From: Paracoccaceae bacterium
Lineage (GTDB): Bacteria > Pseudomonadota > Alphaproteobacteria > Rhodobacterales > Rhodobacteraceae
Assembly (NCBI GenBank): GCA_902525995.1
Contig: CABZJG010000091.1
Coordinates: 1-7,375, forward strand
Length of the DNA: 7,375 nucleotides
Direction: 5' to 3'
A program made the translations under genes and the position numbers. Shown here one piece after another: positions 1 through 5,921 of this stretch (its first letter is position 1; the number at the start of each line of letters is the position of its first letter). The notes under the pieces were generated by a model. The model was given only the letters and a program-made list of their open reading frames with translations. It was not told where the DNA came from and made no database searches.

Positions 1-223
1 CCTCGGTTTCACCCTCCGCAAGGCGAAAAGGGGCTTTCATAGTTGCGTGCAGCCCGTATTTCTGCGGTGATTTGATGAGTAGTTCCCGTGGGCGGGGCAA
101 ACCTTCTAGGGTAAATCCTTTTGTTTCGGTCCGGGTGTGTGGATCCCATCCCAGCCAATGCGCGCCAAACTCAGCAAACGCGCCGTCCGGCATAAAGTAA
201 ATTGCATAGCGAGAATAAGCCAT
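1..223 (-). CDS. DUF1045 family protein (2H phosphoesterase-like), N-terminal part
   Basis: Only the first 74 codons are in the window; the gene runs off the left edge. It starts at ATG 223-221, with AGGA six bases upstream as ribosome binding site. The translation begins MAYSRYAIYFMPDG and continues with a conserved GLPRPRELL stretch and KYGLHATMKAPF. I recognise this pattern from DUF1045, the family also called 'putative phosphonate metabolism protein'. The His-Ala-Thr in LHATMKAPF fits the first HxT/S motif of 2H phosphodiesterases; the second motif would lie beyond the edge. Known family members often sit near phosphonate-utilisation (phn) genes, but no phn gene is visible here, so a phosphonate role is only an association. 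The LacI-type gene ends 79 bp upstream on the same strand, so co-transcription is possible but not shown. Confidence 0.8.
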   Translation of the reverse strand, partial: MAYSRYAIYFMPDGAFAEFGAHWLGWDPHTRTETKGFTLEGLPRPRELLIKSPQKYGLHATMKAPFRLAEGETE

Positions 224-269
224 CGCAGTTCCTAGAGGCTTCGCCTAGCTATAGGTTGGTAAAATGACA

Positions 270-296
270 GTTTCATGAAAACCCGGCTCTGTTTTC
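270..296. repeat. Small inverted repeats between the LacI-type gene and the DUF1045 gene
   Basis: Two overlapping symmetric elements lie in the 79-bp gap. TTTCATGAAA (271-280) is a perfect 10-bp palindrome. GAAAAC (277-282) and GTTTTC (291-296) form a 6-bp inverted repeat around an 8-base loop. Read on the minus strand the second could be a weak hairpin after the repressor gene, but the stem is AT-rich and no T-run follows, so it is not a convincing intrinsic terminator. An operator for the DUF1045 gene is equally possible. Confidence 0.3.
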
Positions 297-302
297 GATC
301 CA

Positions 303-1325
303 TCAGCGTCGAAGAGTGGCCCCGCGGTTTAGTGTTGGCGACAATTCAACAATTTTTTGGGTTTCATCAAATGTTCCGTCGATACGGGCACAGACCATTT
401 CGGCAGCGCGCCGGCCGATTTCACTGCGACAGGCATCCATCGTTGCCAATTGCATTGGCAAACCTTCTAGCAGTTCCACACCGTTAAAACCGGCTATGCC
501 TATGTTTTGCGGGATATCAATCCCTTGACCCAATAGATGCAAAAGGCCTCCGGCGCCGATCATATCATTTGAATAATATAAAAAATCCAAATCTGGAGAG
601 CGACTTAAAATTTCAATTGTCATATCGCGGCCCTTCGCCAGCGCTGATCCGCCTGAGTAAAATTCCTGATCGCTGATTTCGATGCCAGATTTTGCCAAGG
701 CTTCGGTAAAGCCTTCGAAGCGCTTGCGTGCCCGGTGGTCCAGCGGCATCTTTGTGCCAAGAAATCCAATTTTCCGGTAGCCTGCCGAAATAATCTCCTG
801 CGCCATTTGGCGCCCGGCCCGGCGGTGCGAAATGCCAACAGCGCAATCAACCGGACTGCCATCCGTATCCATAATCTCGACAATTGGGATGCCGGCCGCA
901 TGCAACATCTTCGAGCTGGCATCCGTGTGCTCCAGACCGGCGATAATAACGCCAGAAGGCCGCCATGACAGCATCTGATAGAGCACTTTTTCTTCTTCCT
1001 CTGGCAGATAATTGGTAATGCCAACAACGGGTTGCAAATCCGTGCTGCCCAGAGCCTCGTTTATCCCCATCATCACTTCGGGAAACACCATATTGGACAT
1101 CGAGGGGATAATAACAGCCACCAGATTAACCCGCTGGCTGGCCAGAGCGCCGGCAATTTTATTGGGCACATAGCCCAGCTCTTTTGCAGCCAAAAGAACT
1201 TTTTCACGCGTTGCTTGGGAGACATCCCCCCGTCCCCTTAGAACGCGGCTCACGGTCATGTCCGAAACCCCTGAGGCTTCCGAGACATCTCTCAGTGTCA
1301 AAGTGCGTGGTGGTATTTCGCGCAA
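303..1325 (-). CDS. LacI-family transcriptional regulator, GntR (gluconate)-like
   Basis: A 340-residue DNA-binding repressor of ordinary length for the family. Residues 11-31 form the LacI helix-turn-helix (LRDVSEASGV, then MTVSRVLRG). The hinge-helix region follows at about 51-64 (GYVPNKIAGALASQ), and from about 66 to the end is the periplasmic-binding-protein-like effector domain. The stretches MLSWRPSGVI and AGIPIVEIMD, followed by AVG, resemble E. coli GntR, the gluconate-responsive repressor, so a sugar acid such as gluconate is the best guess for effector. No gluconate kinase or transporter gene is visible, so the target genes are unknown. The start is TTG (1325-1323); TAAGGAG eight bases upstream supports it strongly. 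A candidate promoter whose -10 overlaps an imperfect symmetric element lies just upstream and suggests autoregulation. Family assignment is firm; effector is inferred. Confidence 0.93.
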   Translation of the reverse strand: MREIPPRTLTLRDVSEASGVSDMTVSRVLRGRGDVSQATREKVLLAAKELGYVPNKIAGALASQRVNLVAVIIPSMSNMVFPEVMMGINEALGSTDLQPVVGITNYLPEEEEKVLYQMLSWRPSGVIIAGLEHTDASSKMLHAAGIPIVEIMDTDGSPVDCAVGISHRRAGRQMAQEIISAGYRKIGFLGTKMPLDHRARKRFEGFTEALAKSGIEISDQEFYSGGSALAKGRDMTIEILSRSPDLDFLYYSNDMIGAGGLLHLLGQGIDIPQNIGIAGFNGVELLEGLPMQLATMDACRSEIGRRAAEMVCARIDGTFDETQKIVELSPTLNRGATLRR

Positions 1326-1333
1326 AGGAAACG

Positions 1334-1340
1334 CTCCTTA
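1334..1340 (-). promoter_or_regulatory. Strong ribosome binding site deciding the TTG start of the LacI-type gene
   Basis: On the minus strand TAAGGAG is followed by eight bases and then TTG at 1325. No ATG or GTG in this frame fits as well, and the helix-turn-helix begins ten residues later as expected for the family. Confidence 0.75.
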
Positions 1341-1359
1341 AAGAGGCTTGTTACCTCAC

Positions 1360-1387
1360 GTTATCCCATTGTTCCAAAGAGTTTCAA
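1360..1387 (-). promoter_or_regulatory. Candidate sigma-70 promoter of the LacI-type gene
   Basis: On the minus strand TTGAAA (1387-1382, five of six matches to the -35 consensus) is followed by 16 bases and GATAAC (1365-1360, matching the ATAA core of the -10). Transcription would start near 1353, giving a leader of roughly 28 bases that contains the ribosome binding site. The -10 is the left part of GATAACGTGAGGTAAC (1365-1350), an imperfect symmetric element that could be the repressor's own operator. Pattern match only. Confidence 0.4.
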
Positions 1388-1486
1388 GATATTGCGTGCA
1401 GCGCGCATGATTTAATGAAAAAGGGCAAAGTTACGATGGGTATTTTCAGATGACAAAACCCGAAATTAGGTCTAGATCAATTCTTA

Positions 1487-1563
1487 GGTCCCGTGGCTCA
1501 ACTGGATAGAGCAGCCCCCTCCTAAGGGGCAGGTTACAGGTTCGAATCCTGTCGGGATCGCCA
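1487..1563 (+). tRNA. tRNA-Arg, anticodon CCT (reads AGG)
   Basis: A complete 77-base cloverleaf can be folded by eye. The acceptor stem GGTCCCG (1487-1493) pairs with CGGGATC (1553-1559) with one G-T wobble, followed by discriminator G at 1560 and an encoded CCA at 1561-1563. The D arm is GCTC/GAGC. The anticodon stem GCCCC/GGGGC (1514-1518 with 1526-1530) encloses loop CTCCTAA, so the anticodon is CCT at 1521-1523. The T arm is ACAGG/CCTGT around TTCGAAT. It decodes the AGG arginine codon, usually rare in this group. No sequence matching its 3' end recurs in the window, so there is no sign of an integrated element. Confidence 0.97.
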
Positions 1564-1644
1564 TCCAGCCTTGATTTTATGGCCTGCGCCGAAAGTAAAT
1601 TTTGCACCTTGTAACCATGTCCTAAATGGCGTTTCTTTTGGCTC

Positions 1645-2268
1645 ATGAATGGGCCGGATTTTACGTTTGAAGCAAATTTAATGGGGCAGGGGTATCCGCT
1701 GATCGCCGGGGTGGATGAGGTTGGCCGTGGACCTTTGGCTGGACCTGTCACGGCGGCGGCGGTCATACTTGACCCCTCAAATATCCCGCAGGGGCTAAAC
1801 GATTCCAAAAAGGTATCTGCCAAACGCCGCGAAAACCTCTATGATTTGATCCTCAAAAGCGCGACAGTTGCGGTGGCCCATGTCTCGGTTCAAGAGATTG
1901 ACAGGATCAATATTTTGCAGGCAAGCCTTTTGGCAATGCGCAACGCGGTCGCCGCGCTTAGCCCGCAACCTGCCCATCTTTTAATAGATGGCAATCGGGT
2001 GCCTGACCCCATCAATATCCCAGCTCAACCTATTGTAAAGGGCGATAGTAAATCGCTTTCGATTGCGGCTGCATCCATTGTTGCAAAAACGGTTCGCGAC
2101 CGGTTAATGGCTGACCTAAGCCTGCAAAATCCCGGATATGGGTGGGAAAAAAATGCCGGCTACCCGTCTAAGCAGCATATTTCGGCGCTGCAGCGGCTAG
2201 GGGTGACCCCACACCATAGGCGTTCTTTCCGGCCCGTACACAATATATTGTATCAAGAAAATAAATAA
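1645..2268 (+). CDS. rnhB: Ribonuclease HII
   Basis: A 207-residue type 2 RNase H, the usual bacterial size. It cuts the RNA strand of RNA-DNA hybrids and single ribonucleotides left in DNA, in the cytoplasm with a divalent metal. The family signature GVDEVGRGPLAGPV is at residues 22-35. The four expected acidic catalytic residues are present: D24 and E25 in that motif, D115 in LLIDGN, and D134 in KGDSKS, followed by the IAAASIVAKTVRDR helix. NDSKKV at 52-57 is also typical. ATG 1645 is the only sensible start, because there is no in-frame start codon shortly upstream and the N-terminus PDFTFE fits family members. No clear Shine-Dalgarno sequence precedes it. The gene lies 81 bp after tRNA-Arg and 97 bp before ccrM; the rnhB-ccrM pairing is, from memory, common in alphaproteobacteria. 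Confidence 0.97.
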   Translation: MNGPDFTFEANLMGQGYPLIAGVDEVGRGPLAGPVTAAAVILDPSNIPQGLNDSKKVSAKRRENLYDLILKSATVAVAHVSVQEIDRINILQASLLAMRNAVAALSPQPAHLLIDGNRVPDPINIPAQPIVKGDSKSLSIAAASIVAKTVRDRLMADLSLQNPGYGWEKNAGYPSKQHISALQRLGVTPHHRRSFRPVHNILYQENK

Positions 2269-2271
2269 CCC

Positions 2272-2318
2272 TTTGATTCAAAAAAGAAATTGACGCCGAA
2301 TCATGTTTGAATCATTTT
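2272..2318 (+). promoter_or_regulatory. ccrM upstream region with three GANTC sites
   Basis: GATTC at 2275-2279, GAATC at 2298-2302 and GAATC at 2309-2313 are each the target of the methyltransferase encoded just downstream. Start-to-start spacings are 23 and 11 bp, close to two and one helical turns. The outer two sit in a shared TTTGANTCA context (2272-2280 and 2306-2314), and the last two share the direct repeat GAATCAT. TTGACG at 2290-2295 matches five of six bases of a -35 box, which would put two GANTC sites in the spacer and -10 region; no good -10 is evident (CATTTT after 17 bases is weak). In Caulobacter, GANTC methylation state affects ccrM and other cell-cycle promoters, partly through GcrA. 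Methylation-sensitive self-control is inferred here. Confidence 0.6.
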
Positions 2319-2365
2319 AGGGGCAAGCTAAGAGCGCAAAAACGCGCCGGTTCAAGAGGCAGACA

Positions 2366-3481
2366 ATGAAGACTATGACGCACCCCAAGGAAGCCAAAGC
2401 GCTTCCTTTAAATACCATTATCAGTGGCGATTGCATCGCTGAAATGAACAAATTGCCAAGCAATTCGATTGACCTTATTTTTGCAGACCCGCCCTATAAT
2501 CTGCAGCTCAAAGGCGATCTGCATCGGCCCGATAACAGCCGTGTGGATGCCGTTGATGATGCTTGGGATCAATTTTCGTCCTTTGCAGCCTATGATCGGT
2601 TCACTAATGAATGGCTCAAAGCGGCGCGGCGCATTTTAAAACCGAGCGGCGCAATTTGGGTGATCGGATCTTACCACAATATTTTCCGCGTGGGTTCGGC
2701 GCTGCAAAACCATGGCTATTGGATTTTAAACGATGTGGTATGGCGCAAGTCAAACCCGATGCCAAATTTTCGCGGCAAGCGGTTTACCAATGCGCATGAA
2801 ACCATGATCTGGGCGTCCAAATCCGAAGGCGCTAAATATACCTTTAATTATGAAGCACTTAAGGCGCTGAATGAGGGTGTGCAGATGCGCAGCGACTGGG
2901 TTTTGCCAATTTGCAACGGGCACGAGCGGTTAAAGGATGAAAATGGCGACAAAGCCCATCCGACACAAAAACCCGAAAGCCTTCTGCACAGGGTTCTTGT
3001 GGGCTCCACAAACCCCGGCGATGTGGTGCTTGACCCGTTCTTTGGCACCGGCACCACCGGCGCGGTTGCCAAAATGCTTGGCCGCGACTTTATCGGTATC
3101 GAACGTGAGGCGGCCTATCGCAAAGTGGCGCAGAAGCGCATTGAAAATACACGCAAATTTGACCGCGAAGCGCTGCAGGTTAGCGCCAGCAAACGCGCAG
3201 ATCCGCGCGTCCCCTTTGGCCAATTGGTCGAGCGCGGCATGCTGCGCCCGGGCGAAGAACTGCTCAGTATGAACGGCCGGCACAAAGCCAAGGTGCGTGC
3301 AGATGGCACGTTGATCGGGGATGAGGTCAAAGGCTCAATCCATCAGGTTGGCGCGGCCCTAGAAGGCGCCCCAAGCTGTAATGGCTGGACCTATTGGTGT
3401 TTCCGCCGGGATGGCAAAACCGTGCCGATTGATTTGCTCCGGCAGCAAATCCGCGCCGAGATGGCAGAGCAGATAAACTAG
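2366..3481 (+). CDS. ccrM: CcrM-type DNA adenine methyltransferase (GANTC-specific)
   Basis: A 371-residue beta-class N6-adenine methyltransferase, close to Caulobacter CcrM in size. It transfers methyl from S-adenosylmethionine to the adenine in GANTC and acts in the cell-cycle programme of alphaproteobacteria, without a partner restriction enzyme. The catalytic motif DPPY is at residues 41-44, and the cofactor motif DPFFGTGTTG at 223-232 follows it, which is the beta-class order. HPTQKPESLL at 198-207 is typical. Residues about 280-366 (FGQLVERGML, then GWTYWCFRRDG near 340-350) form the C-terminal domain present in CcrM and absent from many solitary methyltransferases. ATG 2366 is supported by AAGAGG six bases upstream; ATG 2375 is a weaker alternative. 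No restriction endonuclease is nearby. Specificity is inferred from family resemblance. Confidence 0.95.
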   Translation: MKTMTHPKEAKALPLNTIISGDCIAEMNKLPSNSIDLIFADPPYNLQLKGDLHRPDNSRVDAVDDAWDQFSSFAAYDRFTNEWLKAARRILKPSGAIWVIGSYHNIFRVGSALQNHGYWILNDVVWRKSNPMPNFRGKRFTNAHETMIWASKSEGAKYTFNYEALKALNEGVQMRSDWVLPICNGHERLKDENGDKAHPTQKPESLLHRVLVGSTNPGDVVLDPFFGTGTTGAVAKMLGRDFIGIEREAAYRKVAQKRIENTRKFDREALQVSASKRADPRVPFGQLVERGMLRPGEELLSMNGRHKAKVRADGTLIGDEVKGSIHQVGAALEGAPSCNGWTYWCFRRDGKTVPIDLLRQQIRAEMAEQIN

Positions 3482-3561
3482 CATTTGAGGCATCGGTATT
3501 GCGGCTGTATTGCAGCAGTGCCATTTTCACCCCGCTGGCGCGAGGATGCCACTTTAAATCC

Positions 3562-3584
3562 GCCTGCAGGCTGCCCATGCAGGC
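3562..3584. repeat. Inverted repeat in the ccrM 3' region
   Basis: GCCTGCA (3562-3568) and TGCAGGC (3578-3584) can form a 7-bp stem with a 9-base loop. Its left half lies in the perfect palindrome GCCTGCAGGC (3562-3571). It sits 8 bp before the ccrM terminator hairpin. On the minus strand it falls about 35 bp after the alkB stop, but no T-run follows it there, so a terminator role for alkB is not supported. Confidence 0.4.
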
Positions 3585-3591
3585 CCCTTGG

Positions 3592-3619
3592 CCCTCGCCC
3601 TCATCGGTGGGGGTTTTTT
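3592..3619 (+). terminator. Rho-independent terminator of ccrM
   Basis: CCCTCGCC (3592-3599) pairs with GGTGGGGG (3606-3613) over eight base pairs, two of them G-U wobbles, with a six-base loop, and six T residues follow at 3614-3619. It lies 111 bp after the ccrM stop. The wobbles become mismatches on the minus strand, so it should work in the plus direction only. The last two T residues are part of the TAA stop codon of the convergent alkB-like gene. Confidence 0.75.
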
Positions 3620-4748
3620 ATCGCGGCAGCGGATTTGTGCCGCTGTTATAATCCGACCAGTCAAGAATTTCCGGATAGTACATTTCGCGCCATTTGCGCA
3701 CGCGTGGGTTCATCCGGGCCCGCCACAGACGCGGCACCATGGCCGCAAAGGTCATGATCCCATACCCATAGGGCAGTTGTGGCGCTTCGCCTGCAGAATA
3801 GTTCTGCAGCAAAGGATAGCGGCGGCTGGGTTTGTAATGATGATAGGAATGGCGTTGCAGGTTGATCAAGAGCCAATTGGTGGCCCGATGTGCGGCATTC
3901 CATGAATGGTGGGGTTTGACATGTTCATATTTGCCTTCGCCCAGATGTTTGCGCGTCAGCCCGTAATGCTCCACATAATTCACCAGCTCAAGATGCCACA
4001 CGGCGATCAGTGCCTGCCAGATAAACAATCCAACGCCTGCCCAGCCTGCAAGTGCAAAGGCCAATATTAACATCGCGCCCTGCAGCCCCCAATAGAGGAA
4101 AAACGGATTGCTGGTGTCATACCAAGGCAGGTCCTTTTTCGCCAGCTTTGCACGCTCAGCTGTAAAAGCTGAGGTCCAGCATTCGCCCAGAACACGGATA
4201 AAGAAACGATAAAACCCTTCGCCATATCGGGCGGTGACAGCATCGCGCGGCGTTCCAACATAGCGGTGATGCACCAAAAGATGTTCGCTGCGAAAATGCG
4301 AATACAGCACCATAGCAAGCAGCGTGTCGGCCAGCATCCGCTCGCGGCGATCGGATTGGTGCATCAATTCATGCGAATAATTGATCCCTATGGCACCGCT
4401 GATGATACCCATTGAAAAAAACAAACCTATTTTTTCCCAACCGGCCAGCTCTGAGCCAGCGCTATACCACAGCAACCCGAACAGGGTCATAAACTGCAAG
4501 GGTGCCCAAATCACAGTGACCAGCCGATACCAGAAAAGATCGTCGTCTTCTGTCTCTGGATCGGCATTCTCTAGATTTAATCCGGTGAACATATCCAGCG
4601 CGGAAAACAGATACCACACCGCAAAAAACACCAGTAAAAATCCCCAGCCGCCCAAACCGGCAGCAAACCAGATCAGCGGGATTAACCCAACGGAGCACCA
4701 AAACGGCATCGCATTCTGAACTGTAAATTTTCCCAAATTTTTGGTCAT
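3618..4748 (-). CDS. AlkB-like membrane di-iron monooxygenase (alkane 1-monooxygenase family)
   Basis: A 376-residue integral-membrane protein of the fatty acid desaturase / AlkB superfamily. AlkB enzymes hydroxylate terminal carbons of alkanes using O2 and electrons from rubredoxin. The His boxes are in order: HELMH at 126-130, EHLLVHH at 155-161, the AlkB-typical NYVEHYGL at 258-265, KPHHSWN at 278-284, and LQRHSYHH at 298-304 followed by a RRYP segment. Hydrophobic segments fall around residues 17-54, 76-95, 106-122 and 224-250. Box 2 has Val where classical AlkB has Gly (EHxxGHH), and box 3 has Tyr where classical AlkB usually has Asp (RHSDHH). So it is a divergent subgroup and its substrate is uncertain. 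Start ATG 4748 has AGGA eleven bases upstream, a long spacing. mutY ends 36 bp upstream on the same strand, so the two may share a transcript. No rubredoxin gene is visible nearby. Confidence 0.88.
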   Translation of the reverse strand: MTKNLGKFTVQNAMPFWCSVGLIPLIWFAAGLGGWGFLLVFFAVWYLFSALDMFTGLNLENADPETEDDDLFWYRLVTVIWAPLQFMTLFGLLWYSAGSELAGWEKIGLFFSMGIISGAIGINYSHELMHQSDRRERMLADTLLAMVLYSHFRSEHLLVHHRYVGTPRDAVTARYGEGFYRFFIRVLGECWTSAFTAERAKLAKKDLPWYDTSNPFFLYWGLQGAMLILAFALAGWAGVGLFIWQALIAVWHLELVNYVEHYGLTRKHLGEGKYEHVKPHHSWNAAHRATNWLLINLQRHSYHHYKPSRRYPLLQNYSAGEAPQLPYGYGIMTFAAMVPRLWRARMNPRVRKWREMYYPEILDWSDYNSGTNPLPR

Positions 4749-4784
4749 GCTATGTCATGTCCTGTTTTTCAATATGGGCTGATA

Positions 4785-5852
4785 CTACCCCAATTCGGGC
4801 ATGTTCGCCAGATCAAACACTTTGCGCATCACCGTTGGCAGTTCGGTAGGCCGAAACGCGTGCCGGTCGATAAATGTGCCATGCTGCACTGGCTCTGACT
4901 GGGCCAGCTGCGCTGTTTTGATTGTCAGTTCAAGATGAAAATGAGTAAAGGTGTGGCGCACCTTTTGGGGCAGCGTGGTCCACTTTGCGCGCACAGGTGG
5001 CGCATCCTTTGGCGCGTCATCCCATGCGCTGCCCGGCCAGCCAAGCATACCCCCAAGCAATCCGCGATCCGGCCGGCGTTCCAGCAAAACTGCGCCATCC
5101 GCGCGCTCGACGTAATAGACGATGCCATAGCGGGTTGGCTTTTGCGGCTTGGGGCGCTTTTTGGGCAGCTCTGCGGCGCTGCCTTGGGAAAATGCCCTGC
5201 AATTGGTGCGCCACGGGCACAGAGCGCAGCTTGGGCTTTTAGGGGTGCAAACCGTTGCGCCCAGATCCATCACGGCTTGTGCATAATCGCCGGGCCGAAC
5301 AGGCGGCGTGAGCGCGGCGGCTTTTTGGTTCAGCTCTGGCTTGGCGTCCGGAAGCGGGGTCTGGACCGCATAAAGCCGTGCCATCACCCGCTCGACATTG
5401 CCGTCCACCACGGTTGCAACCTTTTGAAACGCAATGGCCGAAATTGCAGCGGCGGTATAGGGCCCAACGCCCGGCAATTTTAACAGCGCTGAAAGCTCTT
5501 GGGGAAAGACACCGTTATGCTCATCCGCCACAGCGCGGGCGCATTTCAAAAGATTTCGCGCCCGCGCATAATAGCCCAGTCCGGCCCAGGCGGCCATGAC
5601 ATCTGCGTCCTGCGCGGCGGCCAGCGCGCCGACGTCAGGCCAGCGCGAGGTGAATTTCAAAAAATAGGGTTTAACGGCAGCAACGGTGGTTTGCTGCAAC
5701 ATAATCTCGGACAGCCAGACCTGATAGGGATCGGCCCGTTGACCACGCTTGCTCAGCGCAGGCGCGATCCGCCAGGGCAGCACGCGCGCGTTTTGATCAT
5801 ACCAGTTCAGCAAATCATTTGATCGCGGTTGGTCACACAAGTTTGATCTCAC
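4785..5852 (-). CDS. mutY: A/G-specific adenine DNA glycosylase MutY
   Basis: It removes adenine mispaired with 8-oxoguanine in base excision repair. With GTG 5852 as start it has 355 residues, normal for MutY. LLNWYDQNARVLPWR opens the fold at residue 14. SEIMLQQT carries catalytic E49, the helix-hairpin-helix is LPGVGPYTA at 126-134, and VVDGNVERV carries catalytic D150. The iron-sulfur cluster ligands C202, C209, C212 and C218 have the exact Cx6Cx2Cx5C spacing. A C-terminal NUDIX-like domain that recognises 8-oxoG begins around residue 238 (YGIVYYVE). The frame stays open to an ATG at 6038, but that would add 62 residues unlike the family and overlap the divergent DUF721 gene by about 117 bp, so I reject it. 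No ATG lies between; TTG 5840 is the alternative start. Confidence 0.95.
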   Translation of the reverse strand: MRSNLCDQPRSNDLLNWYDQNARVLPWRIAPALSKRGQRADPYQVWLSEIMLQQTTVAAVKPYFLKFTSRWPDVGALAAAQDADVMAAWAGLGYYARARNLLKCARAVADEHNGVFPQELSALLKLPGVGPYTAAAISAIAFQKVATVVDGNVERVMARLYAVQTPLPDAKPELNQKAAALTPPVRPGDYAQAVMDLGATVCTPKSPSCALCPWRTNCRAFSQGSAAELPKKRPKPQKPTRYGIVYYVERADGAVLLERRPDRGLLGGMLGWPGSAWDDAPKDAPPVRAKWTTLPQKVRHTFTHFHLELTIKTAQLAQSEPVQHGTFIDRHAFRPTELPTVMRKVFDLANMPELG

Positions 5853-5878
5853 TTTTTCACATAGCGTCTGGAATGCTG

Positions 5879-5889
5879 TGGTTAAACCA
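5879..5889. promoter_or_regulatory. Palindrome between divergent mutY and DUF721 genes
   Basis: TGGTTAAACCA is an 11-bp palindrome with only the central base unpaired, lying in the 69-bp gap between the two divergent starts. TAAGAT at 5891-5896 just after it could be a plus-strand -10, with a poor -35 (CTGGAA, 5868-5873). The palindrome would then sit in the promoter spacer, where an operator could lie. Pattern only; no regulator is suggested. Confidence 0.3.
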
Positions 5890-5921
5890 GTAAGATAGGG
5901 CTGAACGCAAGGATGCAAGTC

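Noticed and set aside
1487..1645. tRNA-Arg as integration site of a genomic island
   Set aside because: No repeat of the tRNA 3' end, integrase gene or base-composition shift is visible; the genes on both sides look chromosomal.
1446..1823. Minus-strand open frame of 125 codons containing RIRTCNLPLRR
   Set aside because: It runs antisense through tRNA-Arg and into rnhB. The RIRTCNLPLRR string is the translated complement of the tRNA, a well-known source of false 'hypothetical proteins'.
2269..2365. CtrA-type box (TTAA-N7-TTAA) at the ccrM promoter
   Set aside because: I looked for it because Caulobacter ccrM is CtrA-controlled, but no paired TTAA half-sites are present in the gap.
2930..3283. 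Open frames on both strands inside ccrM (2930-3283 minus, 2937-3272 plus)
   Set aside because: They overlap the conserved CcrM FFGTGTTG region and C-terminal domain in other frames and have no recognisable motifs.
2366..3481. Restriction-modification system around the methyltransferase
   Set aside because: No endonuclease or specificity gene is adjacent, and the protein has the CcrM architecture of a solitary cell-cycle methyltransferase.
4935..5483. Plus-strand open frame of 182 codons
   Set aside because: It lies wholly antisense to mutY, whose catalytic residues and cluster cysteines are intact. The composition (Arg, Ala, Cys, Trp rich) is typical of a shadow frame in GC-rich DNA.
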